Made by a program: the position numbers and the translations under genes
Notes under the pieces: model-generated
Told to the model about the DNA's origin: nothing
Seen by the model: the letters and a program-made list of their open reading frames with translations, nothing else
Database searches by the model: none
Shown: piece by piece, positions 1 through 6,427 of the stretch
Numbering within the stretch: position 1 is the stretch's first letter
How the letters are laid out: the number at the start of each line of letters is the position of its first letter
Assembly (NCBI GenBank): GCA_022775045.1
Contig: JALFLB010000002.1
Coordinates: forward strand, 53,450-117,449
Direction: 5' to 3'
Source: Agathobacter sp.
Lineage (GTDB): Bacteria > Bacillota > Clostridia > Lachnospirales > Lachnospiraceae
DNA: 64,000 nt

Positions 1-423
1 CTTGCAGTAATCTTCCAGTTGATCCATCATATAAATTGGAATATCACGGACTTTCTGACCCTTAAGGTCTGGATTGACATCAAATAATGCCGTGATAATA
101 AAACCGAATTTTTCAAATTTCACATAATTTGTAATTGCCTGTCCAAGATTACCTGCTCCGATTACAATAATATTGTGTGTTTCATTCAAGCCTAATATCT
201 TTCCGATCTCATCATATAAAAACTGAACATTATACCCATACCCCTGTTGACCAAAGCCGCCAAAATTGTTAAGATCCTGACGAATCTGAGATGCGGTCAC
301 CTTCATTCGGTTACTCAGATCATTGGAAGAGATCCGTTCTACTCCTTCTTCCAACAGTTCTCCCAGATAGCGATAGTATCTTGGCATTCGTCGAATGACA
401 GCTTGCGATATTTCTTTCTCCAA
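1..423 (-). CDS. rex: Redox-sensing transcriptional repressor Rex (3' end cut off by the window)
   Basis: Rex senses the NADH/NAD+ ratio and represses fermentation and respiration genes when NADH is low. The 141 visible residues hold the N-terminal winged helix (motifs RRMPRYYRYL and TASQIRQDLNNFGGFGQQGYGY) and the beginning of the Rossmann NAD domain (IVIGAGNLGQA). I place the start at a TTG (421-423) preceded by GGGAGG with 8 bases spacing, since no ATG fits the conserved N-terminus. The gene is transcribed from a strong promoter carrying a Rex-type operator, so autoregulation is likely. Identity is firm; only the end is missing. Confidence 0.95.
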   Translation of the reverse strand, partial: MEKEISQAVIRRMPRYYRYLGELLEEGVERISSNDLSNRMKVTASQIRQDLNNFGGFGQQGYGYNVQFLYDEIGKILGLNETHNIIVIGAGNLGQAITNYVKFEKFGFIITALFDVNPDLKGQKVRDIPIYMMDQLEDYCK

Positions 424-485
424 AATCCAATCCTCCCATTCCAGGGTCAAAAACGTCTTTACGTTCATGAAAAAACCCTAAGTTT

Positions 486-514
486 ATTATAGGATTTTCA
501 CATGATGCTGTCAA
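486..514 (-). promoter_or_regulatory. Vegetative promoter of rex
   Basis: On the minus strand TTGACA (509-514) and TATAAT (486-491) are separated by exactly 17 bases, a perfect sigma-A consensus promoter. It reads toward rex, with the predicted transcription start near 479. Confidence 0.85.
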
Positions 515-516
515 TG

Positions 517-532
517 TGTGAAAATTTTAACA
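517..532. promoter_or_regulatory. Candidate Rex operator upstream of rex
   Basis: TGTGAAAATTTTAACA is a near-symmetric site resembling Clostridial Rex operators (TGTTAA-N4-TTAACA type). It lies directly upstream of the -35 box of rex. Rex autoregulation is common in Firmicutes, so this assignment is an inference from motif and position. Confidence 0.6.
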
Positions 533-557
533 GAGTAATAAACTTAGGGTAATCATT

Positions 558-1766
558 CTAGAGGGATGACTCCAATTCAGCACGAATTGCTTTAATGAAA
601 TCCTGACTATTTAAAACAGTTGGATTCTGAATGGAAGTAATCAGTGCTAAATCCTTAGTCATCTTTCCGGATTCAATTGTTTTTAAACAGGCAGCCTCAA
701 GCTTATCTGCAAATGATGAAAGCTCTGCGATATGATCAAGCTCTCCTCTCTTTCTGAGAGCACCAGTCCACGCAAAAATCGTTGCCACAGAATTCGTAGA
801 AGTCTCCTCCCCTTTCAGATGCTTGTAATAATGTCTCTGTACGGTTCCATGTGCAGCTTCATACTCATAATATCCCTGCGGTGATACCAATACGGAAGTC
901 ATCATGGCAAGAGAACCAAAAGCCGAACTGATCATATCCGACATAACATCTCCGTCATAATTCTTGCAGGCCCATATAAATCCACCTTTAGACTTCATGA
1001 CCCGAGCCACGGCATCATCGATAAGGGTATAAAAATATTCAATTCCCGCAGCGTCAAATGCTTCTTTATATTCCTGTTCGAAAATCTCCTGAAAAATATC
1101 CTTAAACGTATGATCATACTTTTTGGAAATGGTATCCTTAGTAGCAAACCACAAATCCTGCTTTGTATCCAGTGCATACTTAAAACAGCTGTGGGCAAAG
1201 CTTTCGATAGAATCATCAAGATTATGCTGTCCCTGGATTACCCCGGCACCTCTGAAATTGTGGATCAGCTCCCGGACTTCCGTTCCGTCTTCAGCAGTGT
1301 AGACAAGCTCTGCCTTACCAGCTCCCGGAATCTTCATCTCACTGGCTTTATAAACATCACCATATGCATGTCTTGCAATGGTAATCGGCTTTTCCCATGT
1401 CTTAACATTCGGCTCGATGCCCTTAACAACAATCGGGGCACGAAATACTGTTCCATCCAGCATCGCACGAATGGTTCCGTTGGGACTCTTCCACATCTCT
1501 TTCAGATTGTATTCGGTCATTCTGGCTGCATTTGGTGTGATTGTCGCACATTTTACTGCAACCCCGTATTTTTTCGTTGCATTGGCAGAATCAACCGTTA
1601 CCTGATCATTCGTACGGTTTCGCTCTTCAAGTCCAAGATCATAATACTCGGTCTTTAAATCAATAAATGGAAGAAGTAATTCATCCTTAATCATCTGCCA
1701 GAGAATCCGTGTCATCTCATCTCCGTCCATCTCTACTAAAGGGGTTGTCATCTTAATCTTGTCCAT
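558..1766 (-). CDS. icd: NADP-dependent isocitrate dehydrogenase
   Basis: Converts isocitrate to 2-oxoglutarate and CO2 in the cytoplasm, feeding glutamate synthesis. The 402-residue protein is the short homodimeric (eukaryote-like) IDH type: N-terminal [14 protein letters not shown], substrate loop [14 protein letters not shown], and [12 protein letters not shown] in the cofactor region are all present. The ATG at 1764-1766 is chosen because AGGAGA precedes it; a longer frame reaches 1808 but would overlap gntR. It is the last gene of a three-gene operon after Re-citrate synthase and GntR. No aconitase gene lies beside it. Confidence 0.95.
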   Translation of the reverse strand: MDKIKMTTPLVEMDGDEMTRILWQMIKDELLLPFIDLKTEYYDLGLEERNRTNDQVTVDSANATKKYGVAVKCATITPNAARMTEYNLKEMWKSPNGTIRAMLDGTVFRAPIVVKGIEPNVKTWEKPITIARHAYGDVYKASEMKIPGAGKAELVYTAEDGTEVRELIHNFRGAGVIQGQHNLDDSIESFAHSCFKYALDTKQDLWFATKDTISKKYDHTFKDIFQEIFEQEYKEAFDAAGIEYFYTLIDDAVARVMKSKGGFIWACKNYDGDVMSDMISSAFGSLAMMTSVLVSPQGYYEYEAAHGTVQRHYYKHLKGEETSTNSVATIFAWTGALRKRGELDHIAELSSFADKLEAACLKTIESGKMTKDLALITSIQNPTVLNSQDFIKAIRAELESSL

Positions 1767-1786
1767 AATCGTCTCTCCTTTACTTT

Positions 1787-2446
1787 TTATTTCATCAGAT
1801 TTTCCCAACCAATTTTATCCATATTGGCTATTGTATTACGAATATGCAGCTTTGCACTCTCCTCAGCAACCACGGCATTTCTCTCCTTGAGCGCATCTGC
1901 TATCATACGATGCTCATCAATGGATGCACGTGCGCGTTCCTTTTGTTCCAGCGTGATCTTACGGATTCTTTGCAGATAATGATGGTAATCTCGAAGTACT
2001 CTTGTAAGTTCTTTGCTTCCACAAGCCTCATAGACAATCTCATGAAACCGATTATCCAACTCCAGAATCTGATCCCAGTTCTCCTTGGAAAAGTGAAAAT
2101 CAGAAAGAAACACCGTTTCATCCAGCTCTTCAAGCTGTTCTCTTGTAATATTGTCCGTAGCCCACTTTGCACACAAACCCTCTAACAGAGTTCGAATTTC
2201 ATATATATCTTTGATATCCTTGAGTGTTACCCCTTCGACAAAAGCTCCCTTATTCGGAATTATTCGCACAAGTCCCTCCAGTTCCAGCTGTCGCAATGCC
2301 TCTCTGACCGGAGTTCTGCTCACACCCATCTCCTGACCAATCGTCTTTTCCTTCAGTTCCTCATTTGCCTGATATTTTCCGCTTAAAATATCTTCACGGA
2401 TTGAATGAAAAACTTTGGCACTTAATGAATAATGATCATCTGACAT
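1787..2446 (-). CDS. GntR-family regulator with FCD ligand domain
   Basis: The N-terminal 75 residues form a GntR winged helix ([24 protein letters not shown]), followed by an all-helical FCD effector domain with the usual metal-site histidines ([13 protein letters not shown] and [10 protein letters not shown]). It sits between Re-citrate synthase and isocitrate dehydrogenase in the same operon. FCD regulators usually bind carboxylic acids, so citrate, isocitrate or 2-oxoglutarate is a reasonable effector guess. The 20-bp palindrome at 3887-3906 fits this family's TTGTATACAA-type operators. Confidence 0.9.
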   Translation of the reverse strand: MSDDHYSLSAKVFHSIREDILSGKYQANEELKEKTIGQEMGVSRTPVREALRQLELEGLVRIIPNKGAFVEGVTLKDIKDIYEIRTLLEGLCAKWATDNITREQLEELDETVFLSDFHFSKENWDQILELDNRFHEIVYEACGSKELTRVLRDYHHYLQRIRKITLEQKERARASIDEHRMIADALKERNAVVAEESAKLHIRNTIANMDKIGWENLMK

Positions 2447-2478
2447 AATTTCACCTTACTATAATATCTGATTTTTTG

Positions 2479-3861
2479 TTATAACACAATACCAAGCTCT
2501 TTACAGACATCTGTGATTCTTACAACCAATTCCTGATCTGTCATAACCGTCACACGCCCATCATCGTACTGTTCGTCAACCCATTCCTTAATCCGCTTCA
2601 CCAGTTCGGAATTCTTGTCTACCTTGCGCTCTTCCGGAAGATTATAATAATTGTTAATCCAATGAGCGATTCCCGCAAGACCGGATGTATTTGATACTGC
2701 AACAAGTGGTGGACGATTTAAAAATTTTCCTGTATCAAAAATATTGTAGATTTCTTCGTTCTTCAGAAGTCCATCCGCATGAATTCCCGCCCTTGTCACA
2801 TTAAAATTGCTTCCAACAAACGGCGTCTGGCTTGGTTGCTTATACCCAAGCTCCTTTTCATAATATTCGGACAGTTCGGTAATCACTGTTGTATCCATTC
2901 CATCTAACGTGCCCCGAAGCTGCGCATATTCAAACACCATAGCCTCAAGAGGTGTATTGCCGGTACGTTCTCCGATTCCGAAAAGCGAACAGTTCACACC
3001 GCTTGCCCCATAAAGCCATGCCGTTGTAGAATTATTGACCGCTTTATAAAAATCATTGTGTCCATGCCATTCGATCTGTGAAGAAGGAACTCCCGCATGG
3101 GTGGTAAGTCCATAGATGATTCCCGGAACACTCCGTGGTATCACTGCACCCGGGAAATTCACTCCGTATCCCATCGTATCGCAGGCTCGAATCTTAATCG
3201 GGATCTGATATTCCTCCTGCAATTTCATCAATTCAAGGCAGAACGGAATAACAAATCCATAGATATCTGAGCGGGTAATATCCTCCAGATGGCATCGTGG
3301 GCTGATTCCGGTTTCCAGGCAGTCCCGAATTACACTCAGATACAAATTCATAACCTCCCGTCTGGTCATCTTCATTTTATAGAATATGTGATAATCAGAA
3401 CAGCTTACCAGAATACCAGTCTCACGAAGGCCAAGATCCTTCACTAACTGAAAATCCTGTTTACTTGCACGAATCCAGGAAGTAACCTCTGGGAACTGAT
3501 AACCTCGCTCCAGACATTTGTACACAGCATCTCGGTCCTTCTTGCTGTATAAGAAAAATTCACTCTGACGGATTTTCCCTTTCGGACCTCCCAGTTTATG
3601 CAGATAATCATAAATTGTTACTATCTGCTCCGTTGTATATGGTGCTCTCGACTGCTGTCCGTCACGAAACGTTGTATCCGTAATCCAAATCTCATCCGGC
3701 ATATTATGCGGAACAATACGATCATTAAATGCGATCTTCGGAATCTCCTCATAAGGGAAAAGATTTCGGAATGTATTCGGCTCATCCACATCCACAAGCT
3801 GATAAAAATGCTCCTCTAACTGCAACAGATTTGACTTGTCGTTCATGACTACTTCTTTCAT
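2479..3861 (-). CDS. Citrate (Re)-synthase, homocitrate synthase/isopropylmalate synthase family
   Basis: Condenses oxaloacetate and acetyl-CoA with Re stereospecificity, the anaerobe alternative to the standard Si-citrate synthase. The 460-residue protein is an HMGL-like TIM barrel: TTFRDGQQSR at the catalytic start, EWHGHNDFYKAV with metal-binding histidines, and GERTGNTPLEAMVFEY. It resembles the Re-citrate synthase described in Clostridium kluyveri and Lachnospiraceae rather than LeuA, having no C-terminal LeuA regulatory domain. Position upstream of isocitrate dehydrogenase supports citrate synthesis over homocitrate. The start ATG (3859-3861) has AGGAG 10 bases upstream. Confidence 0.85.
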   Translation of the reverse strand: MKEVVMNDKSNLLQLEEHFYQLVDVDEPNTFRNLFPYEEIPKIAFNDRIVPHNMPDEIWITDTTFRDGQQSRAPYTTEQIVTIYDYLHKLGGPKGKIRQSEFFLYSKKDRDAVYKCLERGYQFPEVTSWIRASKQDFQLVKDLGLRETGILVSCSDYHIFYKMKMTRREVMNLYLSVIRDCLETGISPRCHLEDITRSDIYGFVIPFCLELMKLQEEYQIPIKIRACDTMGYGVNFPGAVIPRSVPGIIYGLTTHAGVPSSQIEWHGHNDFYKAVNNSTTAWLYGASGVNCSLFGIGERTGNTPLEAMVFEYAQLRGTLDGMDTTVITELSEYYEKELGYKQPSQTPFVGSNFNVTRAGIHADGLLKNEEIYNIFDTGKFLNRPPLVAVSNTSGLAGIAHWINNYYNLPEERKVDKNSELVKRIKEWVDEQYDDGRVTVMTDQELVVRITDVCKELGIVL

Positions 3862-3886
3862 AGACTGTCCACTCCTTTTATGCATG

Positions 3887-3906
3887 AATAATTGTATACA
3901 ATTATT
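3887..3906. promoter_or_regulatory. 20-bp perfect palindrome, probable GntR operator
   Basis: AATAATTGTATACAATTATT is a perfect 20-bp palindrome just downstream of the predicted transcription start of the citrate operon. Its TTGTATACAA core is typical for FCD-type GntR regulators, one of which is encoded in the operon. Binding there would block transcription, so repression is the likely mode. Confidence 0.75.
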
Positions 3907-3919
3907 ACGTCTTGCAATT

Positions 3920-3948
3920 ATTCTACCGATACTTTAGGGGAAAGTCAA
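3920..3948 (-). promoter_or_regulatory. Promoter of the Re-citrate synthase operon
   Basis: Minus-strand TTGACT (3943-3948) and TAGAAT (3920-3925) are 17 bases apart. Transcription would start near 3913, placing the palindromic operator at about +7 to +26. Confidence 0.7.
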
Positions 3949-3977
3949 TACATACCAGAAATTTTTTGCAAAAAAGG

Positions 3978-4005
3978 AACCCTTTTTCTCCATTGCCATA
4001 TGATA
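3978..4005 (+). promoter_or_regulatory. Candidate sigma-K-like promoter before the high-cysteine peptide
   Basis: An AACC element (3978-3981) is followed after 15 bases by CATATGATA (3997-4005), matching the late mother-cell consensus mACm and CATAnnnTA. No good -35 box for sigma-A is present at the right distance. This is suggestive only. Confidence 0.4.
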
Positions 4006-4034
4006 TACTGTAAATATTCTTTTGGAGGTCACTT

Positions 4035-4247
4035 ATGAGTGATTTAGCTGCAACAAACTGTGGATGCCCTTCTGAGGGTGGATGTAATTCTATTATCTGG
4101 ATTATCCTGCTTCTGTGCTGCTGTGGTGGTGGAGGATCCTTCTTCAACAATGATGGTTGTGGTGGCAGAAATGATTGCTGCTGGATTATCATTCTTCTTT
4201 TGCTCTGTGGCAACAACGGATGCGGTGGTGGATGCGGCATTTGCTAA
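4035..4247 (+). CDS. Small Cys/Gly-rich membrane peptide (high-cysteine HCB13 type)
   Basis: A 70-residue protein with 16 cysteines and many glycines around two hydrophobic segments (IIWIILLLCCC and CCWIIILLLLC), ending in CGGGCGIC. The N-terminus MSDLAATNCGC matches Lachnospiraceae peptides annotated as chorion class high-cysteine HCB protein 13. GGAGG lies at the right distance from the ATG. The architecture recalls small YjcZ-like sporulation proteins of Bacillus, and the upstream promoter looks sporulation-like, so a spore coat or envelope role is an inference. Function has not been shown to my knowledge. Confidence 0.85.
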   Translation: MSDLAATNCGCPSEGGCNSIIWIILLLCCCGGGGSFFNNDGCGGRNDCCWIIILLLLCGNNGCGGGCGIC

Positions 4248-4261
4248 TCTTCTTAGTACAA

Positions 4262-4292
4262 AAAGGGAGTCGGTTTTACCGACCCCCTTTTT
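4262..4292. terminator. Bidirectional terminator
   Basis: A stem pairs AAAGGG-A-GTCGGT with ACCGAC-C-CCCTTT around a short loop, followed by a T-run on the plus strand. It ends the HCB13 gene, and the stop codon of the convergent 52-aa gene lies inside its loop. Confidence 0.85.
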
Positions 4293-4434
4293 GTTTTTGT
4301 TTTCCATTTTGTTCATGCAATGCCTGACGCTCCAAAGCCTCCTGCACCTTGCATTCCGGAGGTATACGCCTTTTCTTTAAACATTCTTCGTCTACCTCGT
4401 AAACACTGTTTCCATCAATAATCAGCTTTCCCAT
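4276..4434 (-). CDS. Conserved-looking 52-aa hypothetical protein
   Basis: A short frame from ATG (4432-4434) to TAA (4276-4278) encodes a charged soluble protein starting MGKLIIDGNSVYEVDEECLK and rich in Lys and Glu. AAGGA precedes the start by 7 bases. It has no membrane segment and only two cysteines. The stop falls within the shared terminator, showing convergent packing with HCB13. I recognise no domain; the start, ribosome site and codon use suggest a real gene. Confidence 0.65.
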   Translation of the reverse strand: MGKLIIDGNSVYEVDEECLKKRRIPPECKVQEALERQALHEQNGKQKQKGGR

Positions 4435-4509
4435 TTTTCAACATCCTTTTTTTATAATATATGCATAGGGACAAGTTGTCTCCCATAAAATGAATAAAAA
4501 GACATCAAA

Positions 4510-4848
4510 TTGGAATATATGGAAAATGAAGCAAATGTTACCTATGATGACATGGTACAGACACGAAACATTAAAATTCTCAAATCCATTGTTCCTTTTC
4601 TGGATTTCCGCTCGCAGAAACCGGCAGCAATGCTCATTCAATATATGGAATTGAAAAATGCCAGTACGGTCTTTTCCAGACAGGATAACAGCATGGCTGC
4701 CTGTGCTCTCCCGGATGGAAGTGACCGCCGCAGTGCGATTCTTGGAGCAATCCGCCAGTACTGCACGCCAAAGGAACAGGAAACCATTGATACCATTTTA
4801 AATCTGTTCTGCGTACTGGATAATTATGATATGCTGAACAATATGTAG
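4510..4848 (+). CDS. Hypothetical protein, first of a small-protein pair
   Basis: A predicted all-alpha protein of about 110 residues, including DDMVQTRNIKILKSIVPFLD and a central helix rich in Met. The start is uncertain: TTG at 4510 or ATG at 4519, neither with a strong ribosome site. The stop is 9 bases before the next ATG, so the two genes are co-translated. I recognise no named family; such paired short helical proteins occur as lineage-specific genes in Lachnospiraceae. No function is assigned. Confidence 0.7.
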   Translation: MEYMENEANVTYDDMVQTRNIKILKSIVPFLDFRSQKPAAMLIQYMELKNASTVFSRQDNSMAACALPDGSDRRSAILGAIRQYCTPKEQETIDTILNLFCVLDNYDMLNNM

Positions 4849-4857
4849 GAGGAATTT

Positions 4858-5121
4858 ATGGATTCATCTCTTTTTAACAATCCGGCTTTTTCCAATATGA
4901 GTCCGGAAAAAATCGAATTTCTGCTCTCCTTCGCAAAGAAGGATAAGCCCACCAGCATGAAGGATGTGATGCCCTTTTTGTTGGCAAACATGCGGCAGGC
5001 CAAAGAACAGAATCTGGATTTCTCCAAACCAGAGATCCAGCTCATCTGCGAATTGCTGTCAAAAGATCTGCCTCCAGCAGAACAGGAACGCGTAAAAAAA
5101 ATAATGACACTTCTCAGCTGA
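4858..5121 (+). CDS. Hypothetical protein, second of a small-protein pair
   Basis: An 87-residue soluble helical protein whose N-terminal half (NMSPEKIEFLLSFAKKDK) and C-terminal half (LDFSKPEIQLICELLSKDL) look like two related helical hairpins. TAGGAGG lies just before the start codon. It follows the 112-aa gene within 10 bases, and its stop overlaps the end of the convergent gene by 8 bases. No recognised domain; unknown function. Confidence 0.75.
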   Translation: MDSSLFNNPAFSNMSPEKIEFLLSFAKKDKPTSMKDVMPFLLANMRQAKEQNLDFSKPEIQLICELLSKDLPPAEQERVKKIMTLLS

Positions 5122-6427
5122 TCTGCTTAACCGGAATCATAAGCAGTTTGTCAATCGGGGAAAGGCTCTGGCCTTTCCCGTCTGTTCCTTCCAAATACTT
5201 TTCTCCTGCTGATTCAAACAAAACATACAGGATATTCCCATTCACATCAATCTCCTCGGATCCAGGTGGCATCTCAACGGTATAGGACGGGTGCTTCGGT
5301 CTTGTTGACAATGCCGTAACGGAAGGATAGCTCAACAGATAAGAAGATTCCTTCCGCCCATAGGAAGTGCTCAGAAAAACACTTCCAGACTTATCAAAGG
5401 CAATTCCCTGTACTTTCGAGGGGATTTTAAATTCACTGAGTGCAACCAGTTCATCCTTCGTATGGTCATAATGATAAGCAACCATCTGAGAATTTACAAC
5501 AAGTGTATGTGTTGCAATCCACAGACGCCCTCCGTAATAAGTAATACAGGATGGGGTATTTTGGACAGGATACTCATCCACAACATCCCGGACATCAACG
5601 ACCTCTCCCTGATTCTGATAAGCCATGGTCTGAATAAAATCATAGGAAATCCGCTCAATCGAACTTTCATATGAATTGCAGACCCACACATTATCTCCAT
5701 CATACGCAATTCCACCAAGATGACTGTTTTCATCCATACCGAGTGTAATCATATACGCTCCCGTTTCCCGGTCAAAAACCATAAGTTCACCCATACAGTC
5801 ATCTTCAACGGAATAGGAAGTAATCAACACAAACTCATCTGTCATACAGATACCCTGCGGGCACTGGGATTCACTGAAGATATATTTATTCAGCAGATCA
5901 TCCGTTCTCGTATCCGGCATCCCCGGGATATCAATTTCATCCAGAAAATCATAATTCAATTCTTTCAACAGCAGCATGTTTTTGTCATACCTTTCCTCCA
6001 CCGAATGATAGCTGTAATTCTCCACGTTGTACCGGTTATCAATCTGCGGAATCCATTTGGCATAAAGAACATAATGATCCAGTTGATCTGTTGGAATTGT
6101 TTTCACGGGCTTATGTAATCCCCGGTCTTTATACCAGCCTGCAAACCGATATCCAAGGCGATATGGTTCATAGAGTCTTTGTTCACCGGAAAACGCGTCA
6201 AAAATTTCCCTGTTATGAGCGTTCTGCACACCCCCAGCCAGCAAATAACAAACAATAATTTTATCATGTGCAGAAGAAATCCTTTCCGGCTTCTGAAAAG
6301 AAGAACCCGAAGAAGCATAGACTGCCCCTTCGAGTTCCAGATTCTGTGCCTGCGGCACGATTATGAAATTCAAAATCACTGCTAATAATGCAAATGTACA
6401 GAATTTTGCATTACTCTTCCACGTCAA
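5114..6427 (-). CDS. Secreted protein with InlB B-repeat and beta-propeller-like domain
   Basis: About 437 residues. A signal segment (KFCTFALLAVILNFIIVPQ) is followed by one Listeria-Bacteroides (InlB B-type) repeat near residues 60-110, with LGYRFAGWYKD and HYVLYAKW. The rest has repeated strand motifs such as GGIAYDGDNVWVCNS and GRLWIATHT, typical of NHL/SMP-30-like propellers. No sortase motif is present, so the protein may be released. The start is probably TTG at 6427 or 6430, overlapping the EF-G-like stop; a longer frame reaches 6517 but would lie inside that gene. Ligand unknown. Confidence 0.75.
   Translation of the reverse strand: MTWKSNAKFCTFALLAVILNFIIVPQAQNLELEGAVYASSGSSFQKPERISSAHDKIIVCYLLAGGVQNAHNREIFDAFSGEQRLYEPYRLGYRFAGWYKDRGLHKPVKTIPTDQLDHYVLYAKWIPQIDNRYNVENYSYHSVEERYDKNMLLLKELNYDFLDEIDIPGMPDTRTDDLLNKYIFSESQCPQGICMTDEFVLITSYSVEDDCMGELMVFDRETGAYMITLGMDENSHLGGIAYDGDNVWVCNSYESSIERISYDFIQTMAYQNQGEVVDVRDVVDEYPVQNTPSCITYYGGRLWIATHTLVVNSQMVAYHYDHTKDELVALSEFKIPSKVQGIAFDKSGSVFLSTSYGRKESSYLLSYPSVTALSTRPKHPSYTVEMPPGSEEIDVNGNILYVLFESAGEKYLEGTDGKGQSLSPIDKLLMIPVKQIS

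Larger units (their letters stand above)
475..550. repeat. 15-bp perfect inverted repeat framing the rex promoter
   Basis: The arms at 475-489 and 536-550 are exact reverse complements (15 of 15), separated by 46 bases that contain the whole rex promoter and the Rex-like operator. One arm covers the transcription start region. The core ACCCTAAGTTTA is not a recognised regulator site to me. Confidence 0.8.

Noticed and set aside
4044..4380. Overlapping 90- and 106-residue frames across the high-cysteine gene
   Set aside because: They lie on other frames of a repetitive GGT/TGT-rich coding sequence, lack ribosome sites and run through the terminator. The 70-residue frame with GGAGG explains the region.
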